64,000 nucleotides of DNA from positions 186,001 through 250,000 of the forward strand of contig JBCDHW010000005.1 in assembly GCA_038749595.1 (NCBI GenBank). Reading direction: 5' to 3'. This document shows positions 1 to 9,845 of the stretch, in pieces; position 1 is the first letter of the stretch; the number at the start of each line of letters is the position of its first letter. The translations under genes were made by a program, and so were the position numbers. The notes below the pieces were generated by a model. The model did no database searches. It was not told the DNA's origin and worked only from the letters and a program-made list of their open reading frames with translations. The stretch comes from Parvularcula sp038749595. GTDB taxonomy: Bacteria > Pseudomonadota > Alphaproteobacteria > Caulobacterales > Parvularculaceae.

Positions 1-924
1 CACCGCCTCGGCGAGACCACGGTGTTCACGAAGGGCTCAGAAGTTCGGCCTGCGGATCTTTACGTCAGCAAAGGCGGCAAGACCCGTCGGCTCACTGCGC
101 TCAACGAAGATCTTCTGGCCCACCGCGCGCTGGGTGAAGTGACGGCGTTCCAATATACGTCGCCCTTCGACGGCCAAGAGATCGACGGTTGGATGATAAC
201 CCCGCCGGGCTATGACGAGGATAAGACGTACCCGTTGATTATCGAGATCCATGGCGGTCCGCATCTTTCGTATGGGCCCCACTTCTCAGCTGAACTGCAG
301 CGGATGGCGGCGGCGGGCTATGTGGTGATCTATGACAATCACCGGGGTTCGTCGGGATATGGCGAGGCGTTTGGCCAACTGCTCAAGTTCAAATATTCGT
401 CTAAAGAGGATTTCGCTGACCATATGGGCGCGGTCGACTGGGCGATCGAGAACGGGTATGCGGACGAAAACAACCTGTTCATCGCCGGCGGTTCTGCGGG
501 GGGCATTGCCACCGCCTATGCCGTGGGGCTGACCGACCGGTTCAACGCAGCTGTCGCGGCCAAGCCGGTGATCAACTGGGTCTCGAAGACCCTCACCGCC
601 GACAGCTATATCGGCCAGCAGCGCCACCAATTCCCCGGGCCGCCATGGGAGAACCTGGACCATTACTGGGAGCGCTCGCCCCTCTCCCTCGTCGGGAACG
701 TCAGCACCCCAACGATGCTGATCACCGGCGAAGTCGACTACCGCACGCCGATCAGCGAGACCGAGCAGTTCTATCAAGCGCTGCAGCTTCGCCGTGTCCC
801 GACGGCCATGGTGCGGATCCCCGGCTCAGGCCACGGCATCGCGGGAAGGCCATCGCGCCTCAACGCCAAGGTCGATTATATCCTGGCTTGGTTTGATAAG
901 TATAAGGATGATGGGGAGGAGTAA
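1..924 (+). CDS. S9 family peptidase (prolyl oligopeptidase type), C-terminal part
   Basis: This frame is open from the first base, so the gene is cut by the window edge; the first ATG, at 22, is internal. The visible 300 or so residues are the alpha/beta-hydrolase catalytic domain of an acylaminoacyl-peptidase/prolyl-oligopeptidase relative. The nucleophile elbow is GGSAGG, followed by the family's DYRTP segment with the catalytic Asp and by GSGHG with the catalytic His. The missing N-terminal part should be a beta-propeller that restricts access to small peptides. The protein ends normally with TAA. No terminator is visible after it, only a palindromic repeat. The family is certain from the triad; the exact substrate is not. 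Confidence 0.93.
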   Translation, partial: HRLGETTVFTKGSEVRPADLYVSKGGKTRRLTALNEDLLAHRALGEVTAFQYTSPFDGQEIDGWMITPPGYDEDKTYPLIIEIHGGPHLSYGPHFSAELQRMAAAGYVVIYDNHRGSSGYGEAFGQLLKFKYSSKEDFADHMGAVDWAIENGYADENNLFIAGGSAGGIATAYAVGLTDRFNAAVAAKPVINWVSKTLTADSYIGQQRHQFPGPPWENLDHYWERSPLSLVGNVSTPTMLITGEVDYRTPISETEQFYQALQLRRVPTAMVRIPGSGHGIAGRPSRLNAKVDYILAWFDKYKDDGEE

Positions 925-959
925 GCTTCCGATCATCAGGTCATCAACGAACCATCGAC

Positions 960-1077
960 CGTCATCCCGGAAACGGCGCCGGCGGTGATGCGGGACCCAC
1001 GGCCCCCACCGCTTCGATAGCGTTCACTTTCCGTCCTTGGGTCCCGGATATTTGCTCTGCAAATTCCGGGATGACGG
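960..1077. repeat. Palindromic intergenic repeat, copy 1
   Basis: The outer arms CGTCATCCCGGA and TCCGGGATGACG are reverse complements. An inner pair, GGGACCCA and TGGGTCCCGGAT, sits inside them, so each half can fold into its own hairpin. The left half is more degenerate than in the other copies. It belongs to the same family as 1467-1571, 2212-2322 and 46808-46936. It is REP/BIME-like in form; the formal family is not identified. Confidence 0.85.
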
Positions 1078-1169
1078 AAGGGGTGTTGGGTGATGGCCAT
1101 GCGAAGTATCCGCCGGGTGCGGACAAACGAAAACGGGAGGACCCTTGCGCGCGTTGCCGCTGCGAATGG

Positions 1170-1280
1170 GTTTGACTTTTATCTTTGTCCTATCGCTTCG
1201 CTGCTTGAGGACAAAGATATGCTGCGGCACAAGCCCGTCCCACCGGGTCCGCGCGCAAAGGCGACGCGTCGCCACGCTCC
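1170..1280 (+). other. Structured intergenic element of unknown nature
   Basis: A perfect 10-base inverted repeat (ATCTTTGTCC at 1181-1190, GGACAAAGAT at 1209-1218, 18-base loop) is followed by a perfect 14-base palindrome, GGCGACGCGTCGCC, at 1260-1273. A short reading frame, 1090-1299, crosses it and is equally open on parts of the other strand, so coding potential is doubtful. It could be a small structured RNA, a regulatory hairpin or the remnant of a mobile element. It does not resemble RNase P RNA, SRP RNA or tmRNA in any conserved core that I recognise. Confidence 0.3.
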
Positions 1281-1466
1281 TTTAGACGGCCTAACTTAAA
1301 GCTCACGCCCAAGGCGTCGTCTGGGCCGCTGTAACCAGCAGCCCACGGACGATCACGCCGCAGACAAGCGTTCCGTAGACGAACCGGCCCGCCCCGTGGC
1401 TCTTGCCTGCACGGTGAGGATAGCGTGGTGGGGGCGTGAGGGGATAAGGTTGGGCATCAGGGCGTG

Positions 1467-1571
1467 TCGTCAACCCGGGCTTGACCCGGGACCCAACAGC
1501 GGTCGCTGTAGCCGCGACGGGCCTCTTGTCCCTGGATCCCGGATAGCCGCTGCGCGCCTTCCGGGATGACG
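1467..1571. repeat. Palindromic intergenic repeat, copy 2
   Basis: It carries the same arms as copy 1: TCGTCAACCCGGGCTTGACC... on the left and GGATCCCGGATAGCC...TCCGGGATGACGA on the right. It lies immediately before the 3' end of the unknown minus-strand gene at 1611-2117, and copy 3 lies on the gene's other side. Confidence 0.85.
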
Positions 1572-1610
1572 AAGTAAAGCTCCAAGACATCCTTCCCTCG
1601 CTGCATGCGG

Positions 1611-2117
1611 TTAGGAAAAGTTTGGAGAAACGTGGTTTCTGAGGAGATCAGCATCGAGAAACTCGGACGTCAAAAGCCGTTCTACGTAAGGCCCGGGGAT
1701 AAGCCCCGGATAGTTGATTGCGCCATCAACGAAATACGCGGCATCCTTCAGTTTTGCCCATGCTGCTTCTGATGAGAGTTGGCTCAACCGAGGAAGCTGT
1801 TCGATAAAATCGGTCAGCTCATCGCGTCGCTCGGGATTAGTCTTGCCGTCAACGGCGAATGCCGCCGCCTCTGTGCACCAAGACAGGTACCCGAGATCAA
1901 GGTCATCTTTGGGGACACCGTCGAGCGACTTCAGCGTTGCTTCCACCGCCTCCAGCTGAACCTCATCGTGGAAGAGGTCTTTGATCTTGATGCAGCAATG
2001 CAGCAGGAACCGGTGGATTTCCGGGACGAGGCGGACGAACTCGCTTTGGTGTTCGCACCACAGCTTCCAAAGCATCCGCTTGGCATTGCGCGAGTTGAGC
2101 CACTCTTGTTCGGTCAT
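1611..2117 (-). CDS. Hypothetical soluble protein flanked by palindromic repeats
   Basis: A 168-residue acidic protein with no signal peptide or membrane segment. It is predicted to be mostly helical and has several Cys and Trp residues. The N-terminus reads MTEQEWLNSRNAKRMLWKL. From memory this is loosely like short proteins beginning EWL...ML found in Planctomycetes, a weak hint only. Base composition looks less GC-rich than its neighbours. It is bracketed by repeat copies 2 and 3, and the opposite strand also has a partly open frame (1779-2159) that I take as a shadow. It may be an accessory acquisition. Function unknown. Confidence 0.6.
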   Translation of the reverse strand: MTEQEWLNSRNAKRMLWKLWCEHQSEFVRLVPEIHRFLLHCCIKIKDLFHDEVQLEAVEATLKSLDGVPKDDLDLGYLSWCTEAAAFAVDGKTNPERRDELTDFIEQLPRLSQLSSEAAWAKLKDAAYFVDGAINYPGLIPGPYVERLLTSEFLDADLLRNHVSPNFS

Positions 2118-2211
2118 TCCAAATGCAAAACCATAGGCACGCTGACCGTCAAGACCTAGGCCGGCCGAGGGTTAGTAACGCGCAGGTGCGGTCGCAAACG
2201 CCGGTCCCGCA

Positions 2212-2322
2212 TCGTCATCCCGGGCTAGACCCGGGATCCATCACGAAAAAGAGTGTCGCTGACACGACGCATTTTCGCCGGGATGGATCCCGGATAGCCG
2301 CTTCGCGCCTTCCGGGATGACG
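2212..2322. repeat. Palindromic intergenic repeat, copy 3
   Basis: Left arm CGTCATCCCGGGCTAGACCC, right arm GGATCCCGGATAGCC...TCCGGGATGACGG. It is nearly superimposable on copy 2 in the right half (ATCCCGGATAGCCGCT-CGCGCCTTCCGGGATGAC). It lies between the unknown gene at 1611-2117 and the end of the lipoprotein gene at 2364. Confidence 0.87.
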
Positions 2323-2363
2323 GCGGTTTCTTCCGTAGGCGTGCTACACCGACGAACCAGGGG

Positions 2364-3278
2364 CTAATCGCGCCCGTCGAACCGCCAGGTCGCCACGGCA
2401 CCGGGACCAATCGCGAGCTGGCTGCTACCAATAGGGATGGACTTCGCTTCACAGGGCGCCCGGTGGAGGGCGAACTCGATCTCAGAGACGCCGACCGAAC
2501 CGTCTTTGACGACCGCAAACTCCAGCTCAACATCGTTCCCTAATGCAAAAAACCCATTTGGCGTCGTCGTGATCACAAAACCCGCCGCACCCAGAATGTC
2601 TATGAACGGTTGTTCTTCACTGGGGGTGATCGCGAGCTTGAGACGCGCGATATCGCGGATCTGCAGACCAGGCTCGTAACGCCCCACATTGTAAACCTCT
2701 CGCGATACCGAATCGCTGGACATGGTCTGGATCGAGGCATCGTCGGACGTTTCTCGAATGAGCGCGAAGAGTTCGGCGTGGTACTGCATCACCCAGACCA
2801 TGTTGTGACGGTCGGACGCGCCTTTCAGATTGATCTTCTCAAACCGACCAAGCTCTTCACCGTCGCGCGTTGTGAACGTGCGCAGCGATCGGTCATACGG
2901 GATGGCGCGGCTGTCCATAGCAGCCGCCACTTGGTCGAGGTCACCCACGCGGTCGCCTCCCACCGCAATCCCGAACAAGCCGACCGGCGCAGGGTCCTCC
3001 ACGGTCAAATCGTAACCGCGAGGACTAAAGAACTCCGCATACGTTTGCTGGCCATAGAGATAGGTGCCCGCGTAGGTCTGGCCAGGCTCATCGGGATCAT
3101 CCACCCGCCTGCCGACCATGGTTTCAAGGAGCGGGAGCGTGGCGATCGCATTGGCCGTCTCTGGATCAACAACGAGGTAGAAGTGGTTGAGGTTGGCATA
3201 GGAGGCAGGCTTTTCTCCTCGGTCAGTGACGCATCCGCACAGGATCAGCAGGGCCAATACAGAATAAAACCGTTTCAT
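2364..3278 (-). CDS. Predicted lipoprotein with DUF5829/VOC-like fold
   Basis: 304 residues. The N-terminus MKRFYSVLALLILCGC is a signal peptide ending in a lipobox, with the lipidated Cys at about residue 14-16, so the protein should be anchored at the periplasmic face of a membrane. The segment starting NLNHFYLVVD, followed by TYAGTYLYGQQTYAEFF, resembles DUF5829-type proteins. These have a glyoxalase-like (VOC) repeat and no known reaction. An AAGFVITTTPNGFFALGNDVELEF segment near the end looks like a second half of the same fold. The start is supported by AAGGGAG seven bases upstream. It lies 93 bases beyond the 3' end of groEL on the same strand, separated by a terminator. The family call is from memory. 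Confidence 0.65.
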   Translation of the reverse strand: MKRFYSVLALLILCGCVTDRGEKPASYANLNHFYLVVDPETANAIATLPLLETMVGRRVDDPDEPGQTYAGTYLYGQQTYAEFFSPRGYDLTVEDPAPVGLFGIAVGGDRVGDLDQVAAAMDSRAIPYDRSLRTFTTRDGEELGRFEKINLKGASDRHNMVWVMQYHAELFALIRETSDDASIQTMSSDSVSREVYNVGRYEPGLQIRDIARLKLAITPSEEQPFIDILGAAGFVITTTPNGFFALGNDVELEFAVVKDGSVGVSEIEFALHRAPCEAKSIPIGSSQLAIGPGAVATWRFDGRD

Positions 3279-3309
3279 GGTGCTCCCTTACCAAACGATC
3301 GAAGAAAAG

Positions 3310-3343
3310 AAAAAGGGCGGCCCGCGCGGGGCCGCCCTTCTTT
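3310..3343 (-). terminator. Rho-independent terminator of groESL
   Basis: A GC-rich perfect stem (AAGGGCGGCC...GGCCGCCCTT, 3313-3339) is followed on the minus strand by TTTTTCTTTTC. It lies 30 bases beyond the groEL stop. Confidence 0.88.
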
Positions 3344-3371
3344 ATTCAGTCAGCTGAGTAAGCGCGAGCGC

Positions 3372-5012
<1,641 letters not shown>

Positions 5013-5054
5013 GATGTTCTCCTAAATTCAGTGCGATATGGGAAAGAGCGGGTC

Positions 5055-5342
5055 TCAGCTGAGGATGCCGAGGATGTCGCTTTCTTTCATGATGAGCAGG
5101 TCTTCGCCGTCGAGCTTGACCTCGGTGCCGGACCATTTGCCGAACAGGATCGTGTCGCCTTCGCTGACGTCGAGCGGCGTGATTTCGCCGTTCTCGGAGC
5201 GGGTGCCCGAGCCAACAGCGACCACTTGGCCTTGCTGGGGTTTCTCTTTCGCGGTGTCGGGGATGATGATTCCGCCCGCAGTCTTCTCGTCCTCATCAAC
5301 GCGACGAACGAGGACGCGGTCGTGAAGTGGTCTGAAAGCCAT
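5055..5342 (-). CDS. groES: Co-chaperonin GroES (HSP10)
   Basis: 95 residues, typical length. It caps the GroEL ring as a heptamer. It begins MAFRPLHDRVLVRRVDEDEKTAGGIIIPDTAKEKPQQG, which contains the mobile loop that contacts GroEL, and ends DILGILS. A GGAGAG-like ribosome-binding site precedes the ATG. It is the first gene of the groESL operon, and the leader carries a CIRCE operator 46-72 bases upstream. Confidence 0.99.
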   Translation of the reverse strand: MAFRPLHDRVLVRRVDEDEKTAGGIIIPDTAKEKPQQGQVVAVGSGTRSENGEITPLDVSEGDTILFGKWSGTEVKLDGEDLLIMKESDILGILS

Positions 5343-5387
5343 GCTGCTCTCCAGATTTCCTAAGGTTTCAACTAGGTCGCAGCCCCT

Positions 5388-5414
5388 TTAGCACTCATAC
5401 CCGGCGGCTGCTAA
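5388..5414 (-). promoter_or_regulatory. CIRCE operator (HrcA site) for groESL
   Basis: The sequence TTAGCACTC, nine bases, then GGCTGCTAA matches the CIRCE consensus TTAGCACTC-N9-GAGTGCTAA. The left arm is perfect and the right arm is 7/9. It lies just upstream of groES on the divergent side, the standard position. HrcA binding represses groESL until heat shock; hrcA itself is not in the window. Confidence 0.93.
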
Positions 5415-5584
5415 TCGCCTATCTAAGCGATCCCGGAGTGACGTCAATAAGTCCAGAACCCGGCCCTGAAGATCGCGACATCGTGCTCGTTTGTGCGATT
5501 GCTTTGGCCGAAAATCGCCGAGCCCGTTGACTCACATTGGGCCGTGCAACATGGTTAACGCCTGGCAAGAAGTTGGGGACTATC

Positions 5585-6139
5585 ATGAAAAAACTTGTAA
5601 CGGCCGCGCTTGCGGCTGCTTCGCTTGGTGTGGCTGCTGCTCAAGCGGTCGAGCTCACGTTCGAGGGCGACATCGTGGACACGCTCGCGGGTCCGGAGAT
5701 CGATTTCTATTCGATCGACATCACCAACGCGGGCGAATATGTGTTCGAAGTCGACGCTGCCGGTGTCGGATTCGACGGCTCCACTTTAGACGCATTTCTT
5801 CTCGTCGCGATCGACGATGGTGTGCGCGACGCGGTGGATATCCTTGGCGACGACGACGACGGAGGGCCAGCGACGGACTCGATTCTCACGCTCGATCTCG
5901 GGATCGGTGCTTACCTTGTTGGGGTCAGCTCGTGCTGCATCAGCGGTCCTGAGTTCGAAGCCGGATCCAACCTTTCAGGCGGTGTCTTCCTCGGCAGCAA
6001 TCCGGTCTACCGGCTGCGTATCAACGGCGATTTTGACGCCGGCGAGCCTGTCCCCGTCCCGGCTGCTGCGTTCCTGTTTGCGGGCCCGGCGCTCGCGGGT
6101 CTCGGACGTAGAGTTTTCCGCCGCAAAGCTTCAGCCTAA
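5585..6139 (+). CDS. Exported protein with VPxPA-type C-terminal sorting signal
   Basis: The start at 5585 is preferred to the in-frame ATG at 5537 because MKKLVTAALAAASLGVAAAQA is a clean signal peptide. This gives 184 residues. The middle is a beta-rich acidic domain (TFEGDIVDTLAG, FYSIDITNAGEYVFEVDA) resembling DVUA0089/pre-peptidase-type domains. The tail PVPVPAAAFLFAGPALAGLGRRVFRRK has the VPxPA motif, a hydrophobic helix and a basic end, the hallmark of alphaproteobacterial PEP-CTERM-like proteins processed by an exosortase. Two adjacent Cys (SSCC) could bridge. A half-site ATGGTTAACG lies at 5551-5560. A terminator follows. Role: probably an extracellular matrix or surface protein; exact function unknown. 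Confidence 0.82.
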   Translation: MKKLVTAALAAASLGVAAAQAVELTFEGDIVDTLAGPEIDFYSIDITNAGEYVFEVDAAGVGFDGSTLDAFLLVAIDDGVRDAVDILGDDDDGGPATDSILTLDLGIGAYLVGVSSCCISGPEFEAGSNLSGGVFLGSNPVYRLRINGDFDAGEPVPVPAAAFLFAGPALAGLGRRVFRRKASA

Positions 6140-6167
6140 CCGCGTCACACATTTTTCACTGATGACA

Positions 6168-6201
6168 GAAAGGGCTGGCCGTTGGCTGGCCCTTTTGTTT
6201 T
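6168..6201 (+). terminator. Rho-independent terminator
   Basis: The stem AAGGGCTGGCC...GGCTGGCCCTT (two G-T pairs) is followed by TTTGTTTTG, 30 bases after the stop of the sorted protein gene. Confidence 0.82.
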
Positions 6202-6254
6202 GCCGTTCGCCGGCCGCGTAAGCTAGCTGCCCTGTGATCAGGGAGGCGCGCGCC

Positions 6255-6731
6255 ATGGCCCATAGCGACGACGAGCAGCGGTGGATGCGGCGGGCGCTCG
6301 CGCTTGCGGAAGAAGCGGCGGCACAGGGTGAGGTTCCCGTCGGCGCGCTCGTGGTCTCACCCGAAGGCGCCGTCATTGCCGAAGCGGCCAACGCACCGAT
6401 CGCCAGCAACGATCCCACAGCCCACGCCGAGATCGTTGCCATGCGACGCGCTGCCAGCGCGCTAGGCAATTACCGCCTTGTCGGCTGTACCTTGGTGGTG
6501 ACGCTCGAGCCCTGCGCGATGTGCGCCGGGGCCATAAGCCACGCCCGGGTGGCGCGGCTGGTCTATGCTGCCTCGGACCCGAAGGGCGGCGCCGTTGAGC
6601 ACGGCCCCCAATTGTTTGCGCAGCCCACCGTCCACCACCGCCCCGCGGTCAGCGCAGGATGCTTCGCCGAGGAATCCGCGGCCCTGCTGCGGGATTTCTT
6701 TCGCGCGCGGCGGGGGCGGCCCGGGCGCTAA
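6255..6731 (+). CDS. tadA: tRNA-adenosine/nucleoside deaminase family protein, probable TadA
   Basis: 158 residues from the ATG at 6255, chosen because GGGAGG lies eight bases upstream; an upstream ATG at 6234 has none. TadA deaminates A34 of tRNA-Arg(ACG) to inosine in the cytosol. The zinc/catalytic motif HAEIVAMR provides the ligand and the proton-shuttling Glu, and PCAMCAGAI provides the two Cys ligands. N-terminal RRALALAEEAAAQGEVPVGALVV and the segment ending in NYRLVGCTLVVTLEPC are typical. It stands alone, with a convergent membrane-protein gene overlapping its last four bases. Another cytosine/guanine deaminase of the family is possible but less likely. Confidence 0.88.
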   Translation: MAHSDDEQRWMRRALALAEEAAAQGEVPVGALVVSPEGAVIAEAANAPIASNDPTAHAEIVAMRRAASALGNYRLVGCTLVVTLEPCAMCAGAISHARVARLVYAASDPKGGAVEHGPQLFAQPTVHHRPAVSAGCFAEESAALLRDFFRARRGRPGR

Positions 6732-7381
6732 GCGGTTTCGTCGGCGCCTGCTGGGGCCGAACGGGTCAACGCAAAGGCTGCGAGGGCGCCGACGGCTGTC
6801 GCGGCAACGCCAGCGGTGCCTGCCTGCATGATAAACGTCAGTCCGGTGGCCATGCCGATCAGTTTGGCGCCAAATCCGGCGAGGCCGAACAGGATGCTGA
6901 GCACGCCTAAGACCTTGCCGATGCCAGGGCGGCGGAAGAGCGCGATGCCCAGCCCCGCGACGCCGATCGACGTCATGGCTTTGCCAAAGAAGAAGAACCA
7001 GAACGAGATGTTCAGCACGCCCATGAAGAGCGGGAAGTGGTCTTCGCCCGCGGTGCCGAACTGTTGGAACATGCCGATGCCGAAGGCCGTGGACAGGAGC
7101 ACGCCAAGGCTGCCCACCGCGATGGCATTCCAAGCCGCGCGCTCGGACCCTGGCTGAGCCGCCAAGCCGAGGGCTGCGATGATCCCGATGGCGAAACCGA
7201 CGGTTTCGGTGGTCCAAACGGTGACGATCTCACCCCAGCGGGTCGAGACATACGCCTCAAAGCCCGCGTAACCTGGCTCCGACGGCCCGCCGAGGGTCGC
7301 CATGTAGACAAGCGTTGTGGCGACGGGGACGGCAAGCCCCGCGGTCGCCGCCAGCCCTGCGCGGCTGCGTTCTTGTGTCAT
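6728..7381 (-). CDS. Hypothetical polytopic membrane protein
   Basis: 217 residues from the ATG at 7381. GGAG lies nine bases upstream of it, against only three bases for the ATG at 7387. About six hydrophobic helices are visible, for example AGLAATAGLAVPVATTLVYMATL, TVGFAIGIIAALGL, ISFWFFFFGKAMTSIGVAGLGIALF and VLSILFGLAGFGAKLIGMATGLTF. There are no obvious catalytic or ion-binding motifs. The 3' end overlaps tadA by four bases on the other strand. The acyl-CoA dehydrogenase gene is divergent, 168 bases away. Function unknown. Confidence 0.7.
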   Translation of the reverse strand: MTQERSRAGLAATAGLAVPVATTLVYMATLGGPSEPGYAGFEAYVSTRWGEIVTVWTTETVGFAIGIIAALGLAAQPGSERAAWNAIAVGSLGVLLSTAFGIGMFQQFGTAGEDHFPLFMGVLNISFWFFFFGKAMTSIGVAGLGIALFRRPGIGKVLGVLSILFGLAGFGAKLIGMATGLTFIMQAGTAGVAATAVGALAAFALTRSAPAGADETA

Positions 7382-7548
7382 TCTCATGCTCTCCGGTCTT
7401 CGCGCAGCGCCTAGAGCGCTACGGTTTGGAACCGTATTCTCCTGCGCTGCGGAATGGTTACACACCGGCGGCTTTGACGACAGCGCCAAGGCCATGCGAG
7501 GGTGCAGCAAACCGATGATAAGCGCTCGCGTAGTGGAGGAGACGGCCC

Positions 7549-8769
7549 ATGCATTTTGAACATTCCGAGAAGACCAAAGAGTGGATCCGGCGGGTCGAAG
7601 ACTTTATGTCTGCCCACGTTTATGACGGCTATGAGGTCTACAAAAAACAGCATGCTGCGTTTCGGGCCGAGGGCGACATGTGGAAAGTCCCGCCGGTCAT
7701 CGAAGAGCTGAAGGACAAGGCCAAGGATGAAGGCCTGTGGAACATGTTCCTCCCTGACCCGGAGCTTGGTGCGGGATTGTCGAACGCGGAATATGCTCCG
7801 CTTGCGGAGATTACCGGCAAGTGCAACATTGGGCCAGAGGTGTTCAACTGCGCCGCGCCTGATACGGGCAATATGGAAGTTCTGTATAAGTACGGAACCG
7901 ACGCGCAGAAGGAAGAGTGGCTGATGCCGCTGCTCGACGGAAAGATCCGCTCGGCCTTCTTGATGACGGAGCCTGCGGTGGCTTCATCCGACGCCACCAA
8001 CATCGAGTGTAAGATCGAGCGGGATGGCGACGAGTATGTCATCAACGGCCGCAAGTGGTGGTCATCGGGCGCTGGTGATCCTCGGTGTGCGGTCTATATC
8101 GTTATGGGCAAGACGGACTTTCATGCGGAGCGGCACAAGCAGCAGTCGATGATCCTCGTGCCCGCCGGTACGCCTGGCGTCACGGTGGAGCGGCACCTCC
8201 CGGTCTTCGGCTATGACGATGCCCCCCATGGGCATATGGAAGTGAAGCTTGAGAACGTCCGTGTGCCTGCGTCGAACATGTTGCTCGGCGAAGGCCGCGG
8301 CTTTGAGATCGCGCAAGGGCGGCTTGGACCGGGCCGCATTCACCATTGTATGCGGACGATTGGTGCGGCGGAGAAGGCGCTCGAAGCGATGGTCAAACGC
8401 CTGAGCGAGCGGGAAGCGTTCGGTAAACAGATCATCAAGCACTCGATCTGGGAGCAGAGGATTGGTGAGGCGCGTCTGAACATTGAGATGACCCGCCTGC
8501 TCTGCCTCAAGGCCGCGTGGATGATGGACACGGCGGGCAACAAGGCCGCCCAGGGCGAGATCGCGATGATCAAAGTCGCCGCGCCGAAAATGGCGCTGCA
8601 GATCATCGACGATGCGATCCAAGCCCATGGCGGCGGCGGCGTTTCGGCAGACTTCGACCTCGCTGAGATGTATGCGCACCAGCGCACCTTGCGCCTCGCC
8701 GATGGCCCGGACGAGGTCCACAACCGCGCGATTGCGCGGCTTGAAGCCCGTAAACTGACGAATATGTAA
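7549..8769 (+). CDS. Acyl-CoA dehydrogenase, ACAD10/11-like
   Basis: 406 residues. A flavoprotein that oxidises an acyl-CoA to the enoyl-CoA, passing electrons to ETF. It has the three-part fold: N-terminal helices, the middle beta domain (FLMTEPAVASSDATNIECKI, DEYVINGRKWWSSGAG), and the C-terminal helical FAD domain (QAHGGGGVSADFDLAEMY, then ADGPDEVHNRAIARLE, which carries the region of the catalytic acid). The long N-terminal helix and the RKWWSSGA segment are typical of the ACAD10/11 branch, which handles branched, long or hydroxylated chains. GGAGGAG precedes the ATG. It is monocistronic here. Confidence 0.94.
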   Translation: MHFEHSEKTKEWIRRVEDFMSAHVYDGYEVYKKQHAAFRAEGDMWKVPPVIEELKDKAKDEGLWNMFLPDPELGAGLSNAEYAPLAEITGKCNIGPEVFNCAAPDTGNMEVLYKYGTDAQKEEWLMPLLDGKIRSAFLMTEPAVASSDATNIECKIERDGDEYVINGRKWWSSGAGDPRCAVYIVMGKTDFHAERHKQQSMILVPAGTPGVTVERHLPVFGYDDAPHGHMEVKLENVRVPASNMLLGEGRGFEIAQGRLGPGRIHHCMRTIGAAEKALEAMVKRLSEREAFGKQIIKHSIWEQRIGEARLNIEMTRLLCLKAAWMMDTAGNKAAQGEIAMIKVAAPKMALQIIDDAIQAHGGGGVSADFDLAEMYAHQRTLRLADGPDEVHNRAIARLEARKLTNM

Positions 8770-9263
8770 ACGGCGGGTGCGCGGATTTGCTCTGTAGGCG
8801 TCAGACCGCCGCAGGTGCGATCTGCGCGCACCCTTTTGCGGCAGGCGCACGATAGGTTTGCGCAGCCAGATGGCTTCAAACGGCACGGATAATTAGACCT
8901 TACAAAGACGAATTTTTATTTCGCGGAAACCTGCTCGGTTTGAACTTTTTCCGCATTTTTGTCACGATAACAGTATTTTACGAGACGATTTCAATGGCCA
9001 ACCTCAAATAGTCTTTGTACCCGATAAAGCCGATTACTGCATTGATTGTCGCATTGCGTCCAAACGCCATCTGGGAAAGCGCGAATCCAGTTGATAACTG
9101 TTCTCAACGGAAATGGACCGACTTCGAGGGTTGCTGGGCAAGCGCACTCGAAGCCGGGCTCTGTTGTGCGTAGCGCTTGTTCGGCGTGCGCTTGAAGGCT
9201 GCTGGGGCGGCCACCACGTGTTGCGTTGTTCTGTATACGTTGTGATAACCAAGGAGCACTCCT
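8770..9263 (+). other. Intergenic, 494 bases, no gene seen
   Basis: It begins with a possible large-loop terminator (8775-8838). The AT-rich tract at about 8890-8985 is the lowest-GC part of the neighbourhood and is a plausible promoter region for the DoxX gene at 9264. Open frames on the minus strand (8991-9595) overlap the DoxX gene and look like shadows. No RNA gene recognised. Confidence 0.55.
8775..8838 (+). terminator. Possible terminator after the acyl-CoA dehydrogenase gene
   Basis: The perfect 9-base arms GGGTGCGCG (8775-8783) and CGCGCACCC (8825-8833) are followed by TTTTG. The 41-base loop is unusually long, so this is tentative. Confidence 0.4.
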
Positions 9264-9707
9264 ATGTCGAGTACGACTACACAAGCGCCCGCATTCCCGA
9301 AGATTCTGAGCCAATCTGCGGATGCAATCAATTGGCGCGGCGCACACTGGTTCGTCCGTGTGCCCCTCGCGATCATCCTGTTCGACCAAGGTTGGGTCAA
9401 AATGCTCGACCTGACCGGACAAGCCGAAGCGAACGGTATCCCACTCTTCCTGTTCTTCCTGGCCGCGCTGGCTGAGGTCGGCGGTGCAGCCGGCCTGATC
9501 GTCGGCGGCGCAGCGCTGTCGCTCAACCTGACAGGTTGGAAGACGCAAGCAGGTGACCTTCTCACCCGGGTCAGCGGCTTCGCCATCGCCGCCATCGTCG
9601 CCGGTGTGATTTACATGTTCTACTTTGACTCATTCTACTCGATGCGTGACCACCTGATGCTGCTCGCAGGCGGCCTGCTGTTCATGCTTCGCGGCAACAA
9701 GGTCTAA
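9264..9707 (+). CDS. DoxX-like membrane protein
   Basis: 147 residues with four hydrophobic segments, as in DoxX/DUF417-type inner-membrane proteins. FVRVPLAIILFDQGWVKM carries the conserved turn after the first helix. LFLFFLAALAEVGGAAGLIVGGAAL has the family's internal Glu-Gly, and DHLMLLAGGLLFMLRG ends the chain. DoxX relatives take part in quinone-linked redox or oxidative-stress membrane complexes; the partner here is not indicated. CAAGGAGC lies nine bases before the ATG. It is a single gene between two intergenic spaces. Confidence 0.82.
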   Translation: MSSTTTQAPAFPKILSQSADAINWRGAHWFVRVPLAIILFDQGWVKMLDLTGQAEANGIPLFLFFLAALAEVGGAAGLIVGGAALSLNLTGWKTQAGDLLTRVSGFAIAAIVAGVIYMFYFDSFYSMRDHLMLLAGGLLFMLRGNKV

Positions 9708-9712
9708 CAGTT

Positions 9713-9766
9713 CGGGGCTGGGGGTCGCGGCTCCCAGCTCCGTCCGTCTACTGTTTTTTATTCTCA
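9713..9766 (+). terminator. Probable terminator after the DoxX gene
   Basis: The stem GGGGCTGGG / CCCAGCTCC (9715-9741) is followed after ten bases by GTTTTTTATT. The gap before the T-run makes this moderate. Confidence 0.5.
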
Positions 9767-9845
9767 GGCCGCACCAGCGAGACCTCTTTTTGAAGGCGCG
9801 GTCACGGCCACTTTCTTCCTCGCGATAAAGCGTTATACACGCGGC

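Larger units (their letters stand above)
925..1610. other. Intergenic mosaic, no convincing gene
   Basis: This 686-base stretch holds two copies of a palindromic repeat (960-1077 and 1467-1571). Between them is a block with strong local dyad symmetry (about 1170-1280). Small open frames exist on both strands, for example 1090-1299, but they run through the repeats and lack convincing ribosome-binding sites. I see no tRNA or recognisable ncRNA. The segment 1300-1466 shows nothing. Confidence 0.6.

Noticed and set aside
1303..1590. Small minus-strand frame before 1611
   Set aside because: It runs through a palindromic repeat and has no binding site.
8062..8886. 274-residue open frame on the minus strand
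   Set aside because: It is antisense to the acyl-CoA dehydrogenase gene, and shows no domain and no binding site.
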